Positions 52,333-62,400 of a stretch of 64,000 nt of DNA are shown here, piece by piece. A model generated the notes under the pieces. That model was given only the letters and a program-made list of their open reading frames with translations, did not search any database and was not told the DNA's origin. Position numbers and translations under genes: made by a program. This DNA is from Feifania hominis (GTDB lineage Bacteria; Bacillota; Clostridia; Oscillospirales; Feifaniaceae). The DNA lies in NCBI RefSeq assembly GCF_014384765.1, contig NZ_JACRSP010000001.1, positions 62,001 to 126,000 of the forward strand, written 5' to 3'. Position 1 is the stretch's first letter. The number at the start of each line of letters is the position of its first letter.

Positions 52333-52358
52333 AAACCGGCCGGAATCGGCCGGTTTTT
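52333..52358 (+). terminator. corA terminator
   Basis: AAACCGGCCG, GAAT loop, CGGCCGGTTT, then TT, four bases past the stop. Confidence 0.85.
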
Positions 52359-52433
52359 CATGGGGTTTTCGGTTGCGTGAAAGTGGCAAAAATGGTAATA
52401 TAAATAAGTTATTCTACTTCTGGGGGTATTGGC

Positions 52434-54020
52434 TTGGCAGACTTTCGTTCTGAAATTGAAAAGCGGCGTACTTTCGCCATCATCTCGCACCCTGACGCGG
52501 GCAAGACAACTCTGACGGAGAAATTTCTTCTCTACGGCGGAGCAATTGCCCTCGCAGGCTCGGTCAAGGGGAAGAAGACGGCCCGGCACGCTGTGAGCGA
52601 CTGGATGGAAATTGAGAAGCAGAGAGGCATCTCCGTGACGAGCTCGGTGCTCCAGTTCAACTACGACGGCTACTGCATCAACATCCTTGACACCCCCGGA
52701 CATCAGGACTTCTCCGAGGACACCTACCGCACGCTGATGGCCGCCGACTCGGCGGTGATGGTCATCGACGCCTCCAAGGGCGTCGAGGCGCAGACCAGAA
52801 AGCTCTTCAAGGTCTGTGTGCTGCGGGACATTCCGATTTTCACTTTCATCAACAAGATGGACCGCGAGGCGCGCGATCCGCTCGATCTGCTCGAGGAGAT
52901 CGAGCAGGAGCTCGGCATTGAGACCTATCCGGTCAACTGGCCGATCGGCTCGGGAAAGGAGTTTCGCGGCGTCTTTGACCGCCAGCGCGGCGAGATGCTC
53001 GCCTTTACCGCCAACAACGGGCAGCGGGCGGTTGAGACGCGGGAGCTGGGGCTGCAGGACGATGCCCTCGTCGACCTGATCGGGGAGGAGGCCCACCGAA
53101 AACTCTGTGACGAGATTGACCTGCTCGACGGCGCGAGCTGCGCCTTTGATATGCAGCGGGTGCGCCACGGAAAGCTCTCGCCGGTCTTCTTTGGGTCGGC
53201 GCTGACCAACTTCGGCGTCGAACCATTTCTTGAGGAGTTTTTGAACATGACAACGCCGCCCCTGCCGCGTGTTGCGGACACGGGTGAGATCGACCCGTTT
53301 TCATCGGAATTTTCGGCGTTTGTCTTCAAGATTCAGGCGAATATGAACCGCGCACACCGCGACCGCATCGCCTTTCTGCGCATCTGTTCGGGCCGGTTTG
53401 AAAAGGGCATGGAGGTCTTTCATGTGCAGGGGAACCGAAAGCTCAAGCTCTCCCAGCCGCAGCAGATGATGGCCGAGGAGCGTGAGATCATCGACGAGGC
53501 CTTTGCAGGCGATATCATCGGCGTCTTTGATCCGGGCATCTTCTCCATCGGCGACACCATCTGCGACCCCTCGAAAAAATTTGAATTCGGCGGCATTCCG
53601 ACCTTTGCGCCCGAGCACTTTGCCAAGGTCCGCCAGAAGGATACGCTCAAACGCAAGCAGTTCATCAAGGGCACCTCGCAGATTGCGCAGGAGGGCGCCA
53701 TTCAGATCTTTCAGGAGCCGAACACCGGCATGGAGGAGGTCATTGTCGGCGTCGTCGGCACGCTGCAGTTCGACGTGCTCGAGTACCGGCTCAAGAGCGA
53801 GTACAACGTCGACATCGTCATGACCGGGCTGCCCTACCAGTATCTGCGCTGGATTGAAAATGACGACATCGACCCCGAGTCGCTCAAGCTCAGCTCCGAC
53901 ACAAAACTTGTGCAGGACTTCAAAGGAAACCGCCTGCTGCTCTTCACAAACGAGTGGAACATCCGCTGGGCGCTTGAGAGAAATGAGAATCTCCGACTGG
54001 CCGAATTCGGCCGGTGGTAA
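52434..54020 (+). CDS. prfC: peptide chain release factor 3
   Basis: RF3 (528 residues) is the GTPase that recycles class I release factors. G1 is SHPDAGKTTLTEK, G3 DTPGHQDF, G4 NKMD; the GTPase domain is followed by EF-Tu-like domain II and an RF3 C-terminal domain (from about 380). Start is a TTG after CTGGGGGTATTGGC. Flanked by terminators, hence monocistronic. Confidence 0.94.
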   Translation: MADFRSEIEKRRTFAIISHPDAGKTTLTEKFLLYGGAIALAGSVKGKKTARHAVSDWMEIEKQRGISVTSSVLQFNYDGYCINILDTPGHQDFSEDTYRTLMAADSAVMVIDASKGVEAQTRKLFKVCVLRDIPIFTFINKMDREARDPLDLLEEIEQELGIETYPVNWPIGSGKEFRGVFDRQRGEMLAFTANNGQRAVETRELGLQDDALVDLIGEEAHRKLCDEIDLLDGASCAFDMQRVRHGKLSPVFFGSALTNFGVEPFLEEFLNMTTPPLPRVADTGEIDPFSSEFSAFVFKIQANMNRAHRDRIAFLRICSGRFEKGMEVFHVQGNRKLKLSQPQQMMAEEREIIDEAFAGDIIGVFDPGIFSIGDTICDPSKKFEFGGIPTFAPEHFAKVRQKDTLKRKQFIKGTSQIAQEGAIQIFQEPNTGMEEVIVGVVGTLQFDVLEYRLKSEYNVDIVMTGLPYQYLRWIENDDIDPESLKLSSDTKLVQDFKGNRLLLFTNEWNIRWALERNENLRLAEFGRW

Positions 54021-54032
54021 TGAGGTAATGAG

Positions 54033-54067
54033 GTGCGGACGGCCCGGCGGCCGTCCGTACGCTTTTT
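54033..54067 (+). terminator. prfC terminator
   Basis: GTGCGGACGGCC pairs with GGCCGTCCGTAC (one G-T pair) around a CGGC loop, then GCTTTTTG. Confidence 0.85.
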
Positions 54068-54168
54068 GAGCGCTCGTGTTAAGAAACGCTTCAGAATTCC
54101 GTCAGGGGTCTGTGCGTTTTGCGTGGTAAGCTACCCTCATAGGACAAATTCTCAAAGGGGAAATGACC

Positions 54169-55302
54169 ATGAGGGGACTGCTTCTGACCGGTCGCTTCGG
54201 CGGCGGACACCGCTCGGTCTGTCGGGCGCTCGAGGACGAGCTCGCACACCGGGGCATTGAGATGGAGAGCGTCGATCTGCTCGAGTACAGCCTGCCGCAC
54301 GCAAGCGCGCTGCTCTATGGCGGCTATGCGCGCATGGCGGCCCACATGAGCGCGCTGTGCCGCCTTTACAGCCGTTTCAACGACCGGCATCTGCGCGATG
54401 TGCCGGCGCCGCTGCCGGGCTTTTTCGCGGCCAGGCTCTATGAGCTCTGCTGCGAGAAGCGGCCCGACTTTCTCCTGTCGGTGCTGCCGCTGTGCTCGCA
54501 GATCGCCTCGCAGATGAAGCGGCGCTATGGGAGCGACGTCACCCTCGTCAGCTGTGTGACCGACATCAGCGACAATGCCGAGTGGATCAACACCGGCACT
54601 GACTGCTACCTGGTCGGCAGCGAATCGGTGCGGGAGGCCCTGGTGCGCAAGGGCGTGCGCGCGCAGGATATTCTGCCCGCGGGGATTCCGGTGCGCCGGG
54701 GCTTTTCTCCGGCGGCATACCGGGTATCGGACGGGGAGAGCCGACTGCTTGTCATGGGCGGCGCCGATGGGTGTCTGCCGCGCGGTATGGGTTTTTACCA
54801 GCAGCTCGCGGCGCTGCCCGGCGTGCGCACAACCGTGCTCACGGGGGGCAACCGCGTCCTCTATCGAAAGCTTCAGGGGCGCTTTGCGACGATCGAAGCG
54901 GTGGAATACACCGACGATGTGGCGCATTATATGAGACGCTCGGACGCCATTTTGACAAAGCCCGGCGGGGTGAGCGTATTTGAGGCGATCCGTGTCAACT
55001 GTCCGCTGCTTCTGCTGCCGGCAAAGCTGTCGCAGGAGCGCGCAAACGCCGCCTTTGTCGAGAGCCGCCGTATGGGCAGAGTGCTCTCGGCCGGCGGCGC
55101 TGCGATTGCGGCGCAGATCGGCGCCGTGCTCAGCGAGGGGGAGACTCTTCGCGGCATGCGCGAGAACATGAGAGCTTTTTCAAGCGGCCTTGACGGCGCG
55201 GCGTTTGACGCGCTCCTGGCAAGACCGATCATCTGTTTTACACCGGTCGCTCCTCAAGAGGGCGCGGCGATAGGGAGGGTATGGAATGCAGGCAGAATCT
55301 GA
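54169..55302 (+). CDS. MGDG synthase/UgtP-like glycolipid glycosyltransferase
   Basis: A 377-residue GT28-type enzyme. The N-terminus LLLTGRFGGGHRSVCRALEDEL is the MGDG_synth loop for acceptor binding; the C-terminal half has the UDP-sugar site LTKPGGVSVFEAI. The family adds glucose or galactose to diacylglycerol, which gives membrane glycolipids and lipoteichoic acid anchors. The second ATG (54169) is eight bases from AAAGGGG and preferred. It overlaps the membrane protein gene by 17 bases, which suggests joint work on a glycolipid. Confidence 0.85.
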   Translation: MRGLLLTGRFGGGHRSVCRALEDELAHRGIEMESVDLLEYSLPHASALLYGGYARMAAHMSALCRLYSRFNDRHLRDVPAPLPGFFAARLYELCCEKRPDFLLSVLPLCSQIASQMKRRYGSDVTLVSCVTDISDNAEWINTGTDCYLVGSESVREALVRKGVRAQDILPAGIPVRRGFSPAAYRVSDGESRLLVMGGADGCLPRGMGFYQQLAALPGVRTTVLTGGNRVLYRKLQGRFATIEAVEYTDDVAHYMRRSDAILTKPGGVSVFEAIRVNCPLLLLPAKLSQERANAAFVESRRMGRVLSAGGAAIAAQIGAVLSEGETLRGMRENMRAFSSGLDGAAFDALLARPIICFTPVAPQEGAAIGRVWNAGRI

Positions 55303-56333
55303 GCGTGTGGAGCGCCCGCGTCAAATCGGCTGGCTCACAGTGATGCTGGCGCTTGTGGCGCTGACGCTCTGGTGGCTCTTTCGGGACGCCTCGCCGGGAG
55401 ATCTGCGCGGCCTGGTGGTAAGGCCCCGCTTTCTTCTTTTGGGCCTTGCCGCCATGGGAGTCAATCTCTGCTGCGAGGCGCTGAGCAACCGAAGTGTCCT
55501 TGCGACTCTCGGCGAGCGGGTGGGCCTGCTTCGCTGTGTCAAATACTCATTTATCGGCTATTATTTCAGCGCCATCACTCCATCCTCCACGGGCGGCCAG
55601 CCGGCGCAGGTCTACTACATGCACCGCGACGGCATTCGGGTCTCCCGGTCGGCGGTGAGTCTTCTGACGCTGTCGATAGTCTACCAGATGTCGCTGCTCG
55701 GCTTCGGTGTCGGCTCCTTTGTTCTCTTTCACTTTGTGCTCGGGGGAGAGGTGGGGCTGCTCAAATACCCCATGATTGTCAGCGCCGGCACCAACGTCTT
55801 AATCGTCGCGGCCATGCTCACCTGTGCCGTGTCCGAACGGGCGGCGCAGAGGCTTGTCAGCGGCGCCATCGGCCTGCTTGCGAAGCTGAGACTGGTTCGC
55901 GATGCGTCGGGACTGCGCGCAAGGGCAGCCGTCCAGATCGGCGAGTTTCACCAGGGCTTTGTCCACATGCGCCGAAACGGCGGCGTTGTGGCCGGCGTAT
56001 TTGTGCGCACGTTTATTCAGCTCGCCGCGCTCTACAGCGTGCCCTATTTTGTGTTTCGCGCTTTCGGCCTCTCGGGCAAAAGTCTGTTTGCCTTTGTGGT
56101 GGTGCAGGCCGTGCTGACCATGGGGGGTCTCGGCACTGCCGCTGCCGGGCTCGGTGGGCGCCGCCGAGGCGGGCGCACTGCTGCTCTATGGAATGCTCTT
56201 TCCGGCGGAGTATGTGGCGGCGGGGGCGCTCGCCTCGCGCATGATCAGCTTCTATGTCGTCGTCGCCGTCAGCGGCGCGGTGTGCATCGCCGCCCAGCTT
56301 CTGCTGCTGCGCCGGGCAAGGCGTGTTCGGTAA
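55286..56333 (+). pseudogene. LPG synthase TM/flippase-like membrane protein, frameshifted in a G6 run
   Basis: The protein (UPF0104, lysylphosphatidylglycerol synthase membrane domain family) runs normally to VVVQAVLTMGG and then becomes low-complexity Arg/Gly. In the next frame the expected conserved end appears: VSALPLPGSVGAAEAGALLL...GAVCIAAQLLLLRR, stopping at 56333. Removing one G from the run at 56122-56127 joins both and gives about 348 residues with eight to nine membrane spans; a terminator lies just after that stop. So the tract has one base too many, from a real mutation, phase variation or assembly error. The family includes MprF-type flippases and glycolipid transfer proteins. 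Confidence 0.82.
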
Positions 56334-56352
56334 AAATGCAACATGGCTCTGC

Positions 56353-56385
56353 GGGCCTTTCGAGAAATCGAAAGGCCCTTTTTTC
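56353..56385 (+). terminator. terminator of the glycolipid operon
   Basis: GGGCCTTTCGA, GAAA loop, TCGAAAGGCCC, then TTTTTT. It lies 19 bases past the corrected stop at 56333 and inside the frameshifted tail, which supports the correction. Confidence 0.9.
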
Positions 56386-56476
56386 GTCTCTGCCCGGGCT
56401 GAATGAAAAGGCGCTTCTCTGGGAAAAATAGTGAAAAATGTGAACGCGGCCAGACGGCCCGCCGGAGGAGACAAAA

Positions 56477-59400
56477 GTGCCAAGACAAGAGGCTTTTTAC
56501 TATGAATACGGCGAGAGGTGCGCTCTCTCGCTGACACAGAGCGGCAGCGTGGGGCCCGAGCGGGCAAAGGCCGCAGCGAGGGAGGCACTGGCGGGTATCG
56601 GGCGGTACTACCGCGCCATTGCGGACCGGCCCGAGACGAAGCCGCTCTCCGGCGCGCAGGAGTGGATCGTCGACAACTACTATCTGATTGAAAATGAACT
56701 CAAATGGTCGCTGCACGAGCTGCGCTGCATCGGGCGGCTGCCCGCCGTCACGGGGGAGCACGATAGCCGCGAGCCGGCGGCCTTTGTGCTTGCGCGGCTC
56801 TATGCCGGGGCGGAGGGGCCGATCGGGGAGCGCGGGAGCGCGGCCTATCTTGACGGCGCCCAGTCAGCGCGTGTGCTGGCGGGGGATGAGCTCTGGGCCT
56901 TTCCGGTGTTTTTGAAAGTGGCGCTCGGAGTGCGCATCGCCGAGTACTGCGCGCTGCTGAAAAACCCCGCGGCGCAGCCCGATACCCCTGCGGTGGCGCG
57001 CAGCGTGATGCAGTACTGCATCGAGGGGCTGCGCGCTCTGCGCAGCTTTGATATGGTGGTGGTCTATGAGCAGATCAGCCGCACCGAGCAGCTTCTGCGC
57101 CGGGATCCTGCCGGAATTTACTCTAAAATGGACGACCGCTCCAGACAGACTCTGCGCGCCCGGGTGGCAGAGCGCGCAAGGCGCGAGGGCATATCGGAGG
57201 TGGAGCTGATGCAGCGCGTTCTCGCGCAGGCGCAGCAGGGGTCGGACGAGCGGCACCGGCACGTCGGCTGGTATCTCACACAGCGAAAGGACCCGCGCAG
57301 AACACTCTCGCGCTATCTGACGGCGCTCTGGGCAGCTCCTTTGATTCTCACACCGGTACTGATTATGCTCTGCGGCTGGGTGTTGGGCGGACTTCTGTTT
57401 TTGCCGCTGTTTGAGCTCAACAAGCTGCTTGTGGAGTATGCACTGACAAAGTTCACACCGGGCACCTACCTGCTTCGCATGGATTTGCACCGCGGCATCC
57501 CGGACGAGGGCAGAACCCTCGTCGTCGTGACGGCGCTTCTCACCGACCGGGACTCGGCTGACGAGTTGCTCGGACGCCTTGCGCGCTTTGCGCGCTCAAA
57601 CCCCGATCGAAATCTTCGCTTTGGCCTGCTTGTCGATCTCAAGGACGCAGCGGCCGAGCACAGCGACGAGGATGCGGCGCTCGCCGCATATGTCTGCGGA
57701 AAAATCGAGGCGCTCAACGCCGACAGCGAGGGCGAGCCCTTTTTGCTGCTCTACCGCGGGCGGACCTATTCGCCGGAGCAGAATGCCTACATGGGGTGGG
57801 AGCGCAAGCGCGGCGCTCTGGTGGAGCTCGCGCGGCTGCTGCGCGGCGAGCCGTCGGGCGTGCGGGTGCTGGCGGGCGACAGGCTTCGCCTTGACGGGAT
57901 CAAATACGTATTGACGCTCGACAGCGACACCGAGCTGCGCATTGACGCCGCGCGTGAGCTCGTGTCCATCCTGCTGCACCCGGTCAACCGCGCCGAGATA
58001 GAAGACGGCCGCGTCGTGCGGGGCTACGGCGTGCTGCAGCCGCGCATCGGCACACTGCTCGAGGCGGCAAACCAGAGCCCTTTCACCCGCATCATGGCCG
58101 GTCATGGAGGACTGGACATCTACTCGAACGCCGTCAGCGACGTCTACCAGGACCTGTTCGGCGAGGGCATCTTCTGCGGCAAGGGTATCTTCGATGTGGA
58201 CGCGTTTTACACGCTTCTCAACCACGCCTTTCCCGAACAGCGCATTCTCAGCCACGACCTGATTGAGGGCAGTTTTCTGCGCTGCGGGCTGGTCACGGAC
58301 GTGACGCTCTACGACGGGCATCCCGCCAGAGTGACCTCCTACTTCGACCGGCTTCACCGGTGGATCCGCGGCGACTTTCAGCTGCTGCCCTACCTGCGCC
58401 GCACCATTGTCAACGGGCGTGGCGAGCGGGTGAGAAACCCCATCAACCCCCTGTCAAAAGTCAAGATTCTCGACAACCTGCGCCGTCCGCTGACGGTGGT
58501 ATCCGCGGTTCTGGCGGTGCTGTTTGCGGGTCTCGGCGGGGGAGATCACGCCAATTTTGCGCTCACGATCTATTTTCTCGCGTTTGCGCTGCCGCTTTTC
58601 ACAACCGTGTCAGAGCTCTTTGTAGAGGGGGAATTCGGCCTGCTGCGCCGCCGTTACCGCAGCGGCGTGACAAACGGCCCGCTCGCCACCGCTTTGAGAG
58701 TTCTGCTCCAGCTGGTTCTGTCGGCCTACCAGGCGCGCGTCTCGCTCGACGCTGTGGTGCGCACTCTCTACCGGCTGTGGGTGTCAAAGAAAAACCTGCT
58801 CAGTTGGGTGACGGCGGCCCAGAGCGACAGAAAAAACACAGGGACATTCGCCGCAGTCCTGCGGCGAATGTGGCCGGAGCTCGCTGTCGGGGCGCTTCTG
58901 GCGCTGGTGTCGCCCTACCCGCTCTTTCGCCTGCTCGGGGTGCTGTGGGCCCTCTCGCCGTTTGTCGCGTGGCGGGTCAGCCGTGTGGAGAAAGACGAGC
59001 GCCGCGGCGAGCCCGACCGGCAGCGGCTGGAGACCTACGCGAGGGAGATGTGGGAGTTCTTCGCCCGCTTTATGACCGAGGAGAACAACTATCTCCCCCC
59101 GGACAATTTTCAGCAGGTGCCCCATCCGGTGGTCGCGCGGCGGACCTCGCCGACCAACATCGGCATGGGGCTTCTGGCGCTGCTCGCGGCGGCCGACTTC
59201 GGCTTTGTTTCAGCCGGTGAGCTCTACCACAGGCTGGTGCGCTCGCTCGACGCCATCGACCGGCTGCCGAAGTGGCGCGGCCATCTCTACAACTGGTATG
59301 ACATCGGCGATCTCACCGTGCTGCACCCGGCCTATGTATCGGCGGTGGACAGCGGGAATTTCATCTCGGCGCTCATCGCCCTGCGGCAGGGACTCGGGGA

Positions 59401-62400
59401 GTACGTCCGCGATTGCGCAGAGCTCTCCGGCTGCGCTGAGCGCATCGGGCGTATGATTGACGACACCCGCTTCGACGTCTTCTATGACGAGAGGGAACAG
59501 CTCTTTCGCATCGGCTACGACGCCGAAAACGAGAGCATGAGCGACAATTGCTATGACCTTTTGATGAGTGAGGCGCGTGCGCTGAGCTACATCGCCGTCG
59601 CCCGGCGGGAGGTTCCGGTGAAGCACTGGTTTGCACTCGGGCGAAACCTCGTCGAGGACGACCGCTACCTCGGCCTCGCCTCCTGGACCGGCACAGCCTT
59701 TGAGTATCTGATGCCGGCGATTTTTCTGCCGGTGGTGCGCTACTCGCTCACGGACGAGGCCATTGATTTCGCGCTCTATGAACAGCGCAAGCTGGGCGCG
59801 CGCCGCAGGGTGCCGTGGGGCGTCTCAGAGAGCGGCTACTATGACTTCGACAACGCGTTCAACTTTCAGTACCGCGCGTTCGGCGTGCCGAAGCTCGCGC
59901 TCAAGCGGGGCATGGAGCGAGACAACGTGGTCGCGCCCTACGCGACCTTTTTGAGCCTGCCTTTCACGCCGAAGAGGGCCTATGAGAATCTGGACCGGCT
60001 CGAGGCGCTCGGCGCGCGCGGTGAATTCGGTTTCTTTGAGGCGGTCGACTTCACCCCCGAGCGGACCGACCGGCGGGAGCTGGTCAAGAGCTTTATGGCC
60101 CACCACGTCGGCATGAGCCTCGCGGCGGTTGACAATGCGGCTTTTGACAACCGCATGCAGCGGCGCTTCATGGCGGACCCCGCGATGGCCGCGGCGAGAG
60201 AACTGCTTGAGGAAAAGCTGCCGGTGGGTCCTGCGAAGCTCGCCGACCGACCGGCGCGGCAGGAGAGCGCTCCGCGTGTCCGCCGCCGGCAGGACGACGC
60301 GCTGCACTGCGAGGGGTATGACCTGGACCGGCTGCGCTGCGGGGTGCTCTCAAACGGCGCGCTGACATTGGTCGACACCGACGCGGGTCTCGGATTTCTT
60401 CGCTTCAGAGAGCGGATGCTGCTGCGCTTTCGGCAGGAGAAGAGCAACCCCTTCGGCGCCTTTTTCCTCGTGCGCGCGGGCGGCTCGGTGTTCTCGCTGA
60501 CGCCCGCCCCGCTCTACCAGGACCGGGTGGAGTATGCGAGCGCCTTCTCCTGCGGCAGCATCACGCACAGCGCGAAGCACCGCGGATGGACGGGGGAGCT
60601 CAAAAGCACGCTGCTCGCCGACAGCGCCGCGGTGATCTATGAGATCGGCGTGCGGCGGCAGGGCCGGGCGGCGGAGTCCTGCGAGCTGCTCTTTTACGCC
60701 GAGCCGACGCTCAATGCCCAGAGTGCCGAGGCCGCCCACCCGGCATTCTCCAATCTCAGCATTGAGACCCACTACGATGAGCGCCGGCGCATTCTCTACT
60801 ACCGCCGTCGGCCTCGCGCCGAGGGGGAGGGAGAGCTGTGGATGGCGGCGGCGCTGCGCGACAGCCGCCGGGAGTTTCTCTTTGAGACACGGCGCGAGCG
60901 GCTGCTGCCGCGCCTCTCGCGGGGGGAGGACCTGACGGCTCTCTTTGAGCGAAAATTCTCCGGTGACACGGGAACTCCGCTCGACGCAGCCTGTGCGATC
61001 CGCCTGACTCTCTCGGCGCAGGATCGCGGCTCGGCCGCGCTGATTCTGGCGGCGGGCGAGACGCGCGAGCAGTGTGAGCAGGCGGTCAGCGCCGCGCGCC
61101 AGGCGAGCTTTGCGGGGGCGGCCGGCGTTCTCGCGGAGCATACGCGCATGCTGCGCCGGCGCTGCGGGGCCACGGGCGAGCAGGAGAAGCTCATGGCGGC
61201 GCTTCTGCCGAAGCTCATCTGGGAGGATCACACAAGCAGCCGCCGGGTGGAGGCAATTGAAAAAAACACGCTCTCCCAGAGCGGGCTGTGGAAGTACGGC
61301 GTCTCGGGAGACAACCCGATTCTGCTTTTGGAACTCGGCGAGCCGCAGCAGCTCGAGCGGGCCGAACCCTACTTTCGGCTGCATGCGCTCGCGGGCGCGA
61401 TGGGCATTGCGTTTGATCTCGTCGTGCTCTACGCCGAGGCGGGAGACTACCACAGGCCGTTTTACAATGCGCTCAAGGAACTGCTCAGAAAGACCGGCCA
61501 ATCGGGCGCGCTCGGCGATTTCGCAGGGGTGCATCTGATCAACACCGAGGGCATGGAGGACGCGTACCGCACACTCTTTTACGCGGCCGCTGCGCTCTCG
61601 CGCGAGCTTGACGCTCCCGGAAACGAGACACAGCCGGAGGAACTTGAGGATGCGACGCCGCCCCATCTGACAGCGCGGCGCGATCGAAAAAAGTCCGCCA
61701 AGCCCACCGTGACGGTGCACGGCGACCGAGTGGAAATCCGCCCGAGCGGCGTGCCCCATGCGCCCTACGGATGGATGCTGGCAAACCGGACATTCGGCAC
61801 CATGGTGAGCGACCGGGCGATTCTCTACAGCTTCGCCTACAACGCCCGCGAGAACAAACTCTCGCCCTGGAGCGGCGACGCGCTGCGCGAGGCGGGGGAG
61901 TATCTGCTGCTGGAGATGGATGGCGAGCGGTGGGATCTGCTCGCCTGCAGCAGCCGGGCGGAATTCTCGCCGGGCGCCGCGCAATATGAGACGAAATGCG
62001 GCGGCATCACCGCCAAAATCACCGTATGTGTGCCGGAGGACTGCTGCGCCAAGGTCTGCGACGTGGAGCTGACAAGCGACGCCGAGCACACGGTTCGCCT
62101 GCTGTACAACTTCCGCCCGGTGCTGGGAGTGGACGCCCGGCACGCCATGTTTGTCAGCAGCGAGCGCAGAGGGGAGACGCTGATTATGAAAAATCCGTAC
62201 AACTCGGTCTATCCCGGTGAGATGGGCTTTTTATCGGCCCGTTCAAAGGGCGGCGGCCTGCACTTTGAGCGGGGCTTTGAGAGCGGGGTGAGCGCCGTTG
62301 TCACCCGAAAGCTGCCCGGGAAAAAGAGCGAGAAAATCCGCTATGTTCTCGGCGTGGCGCGAAGCGAACGGGAACTGCTGCGCTCGGTGGAGGAGCTTAT

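Noticed and set aside
56334..56431. C-terminal tail of the flippase-like frame beyond 56333
   Set aside because: It is out-of-frame translation after the G6 run, low complexity, and runs through a terminator.
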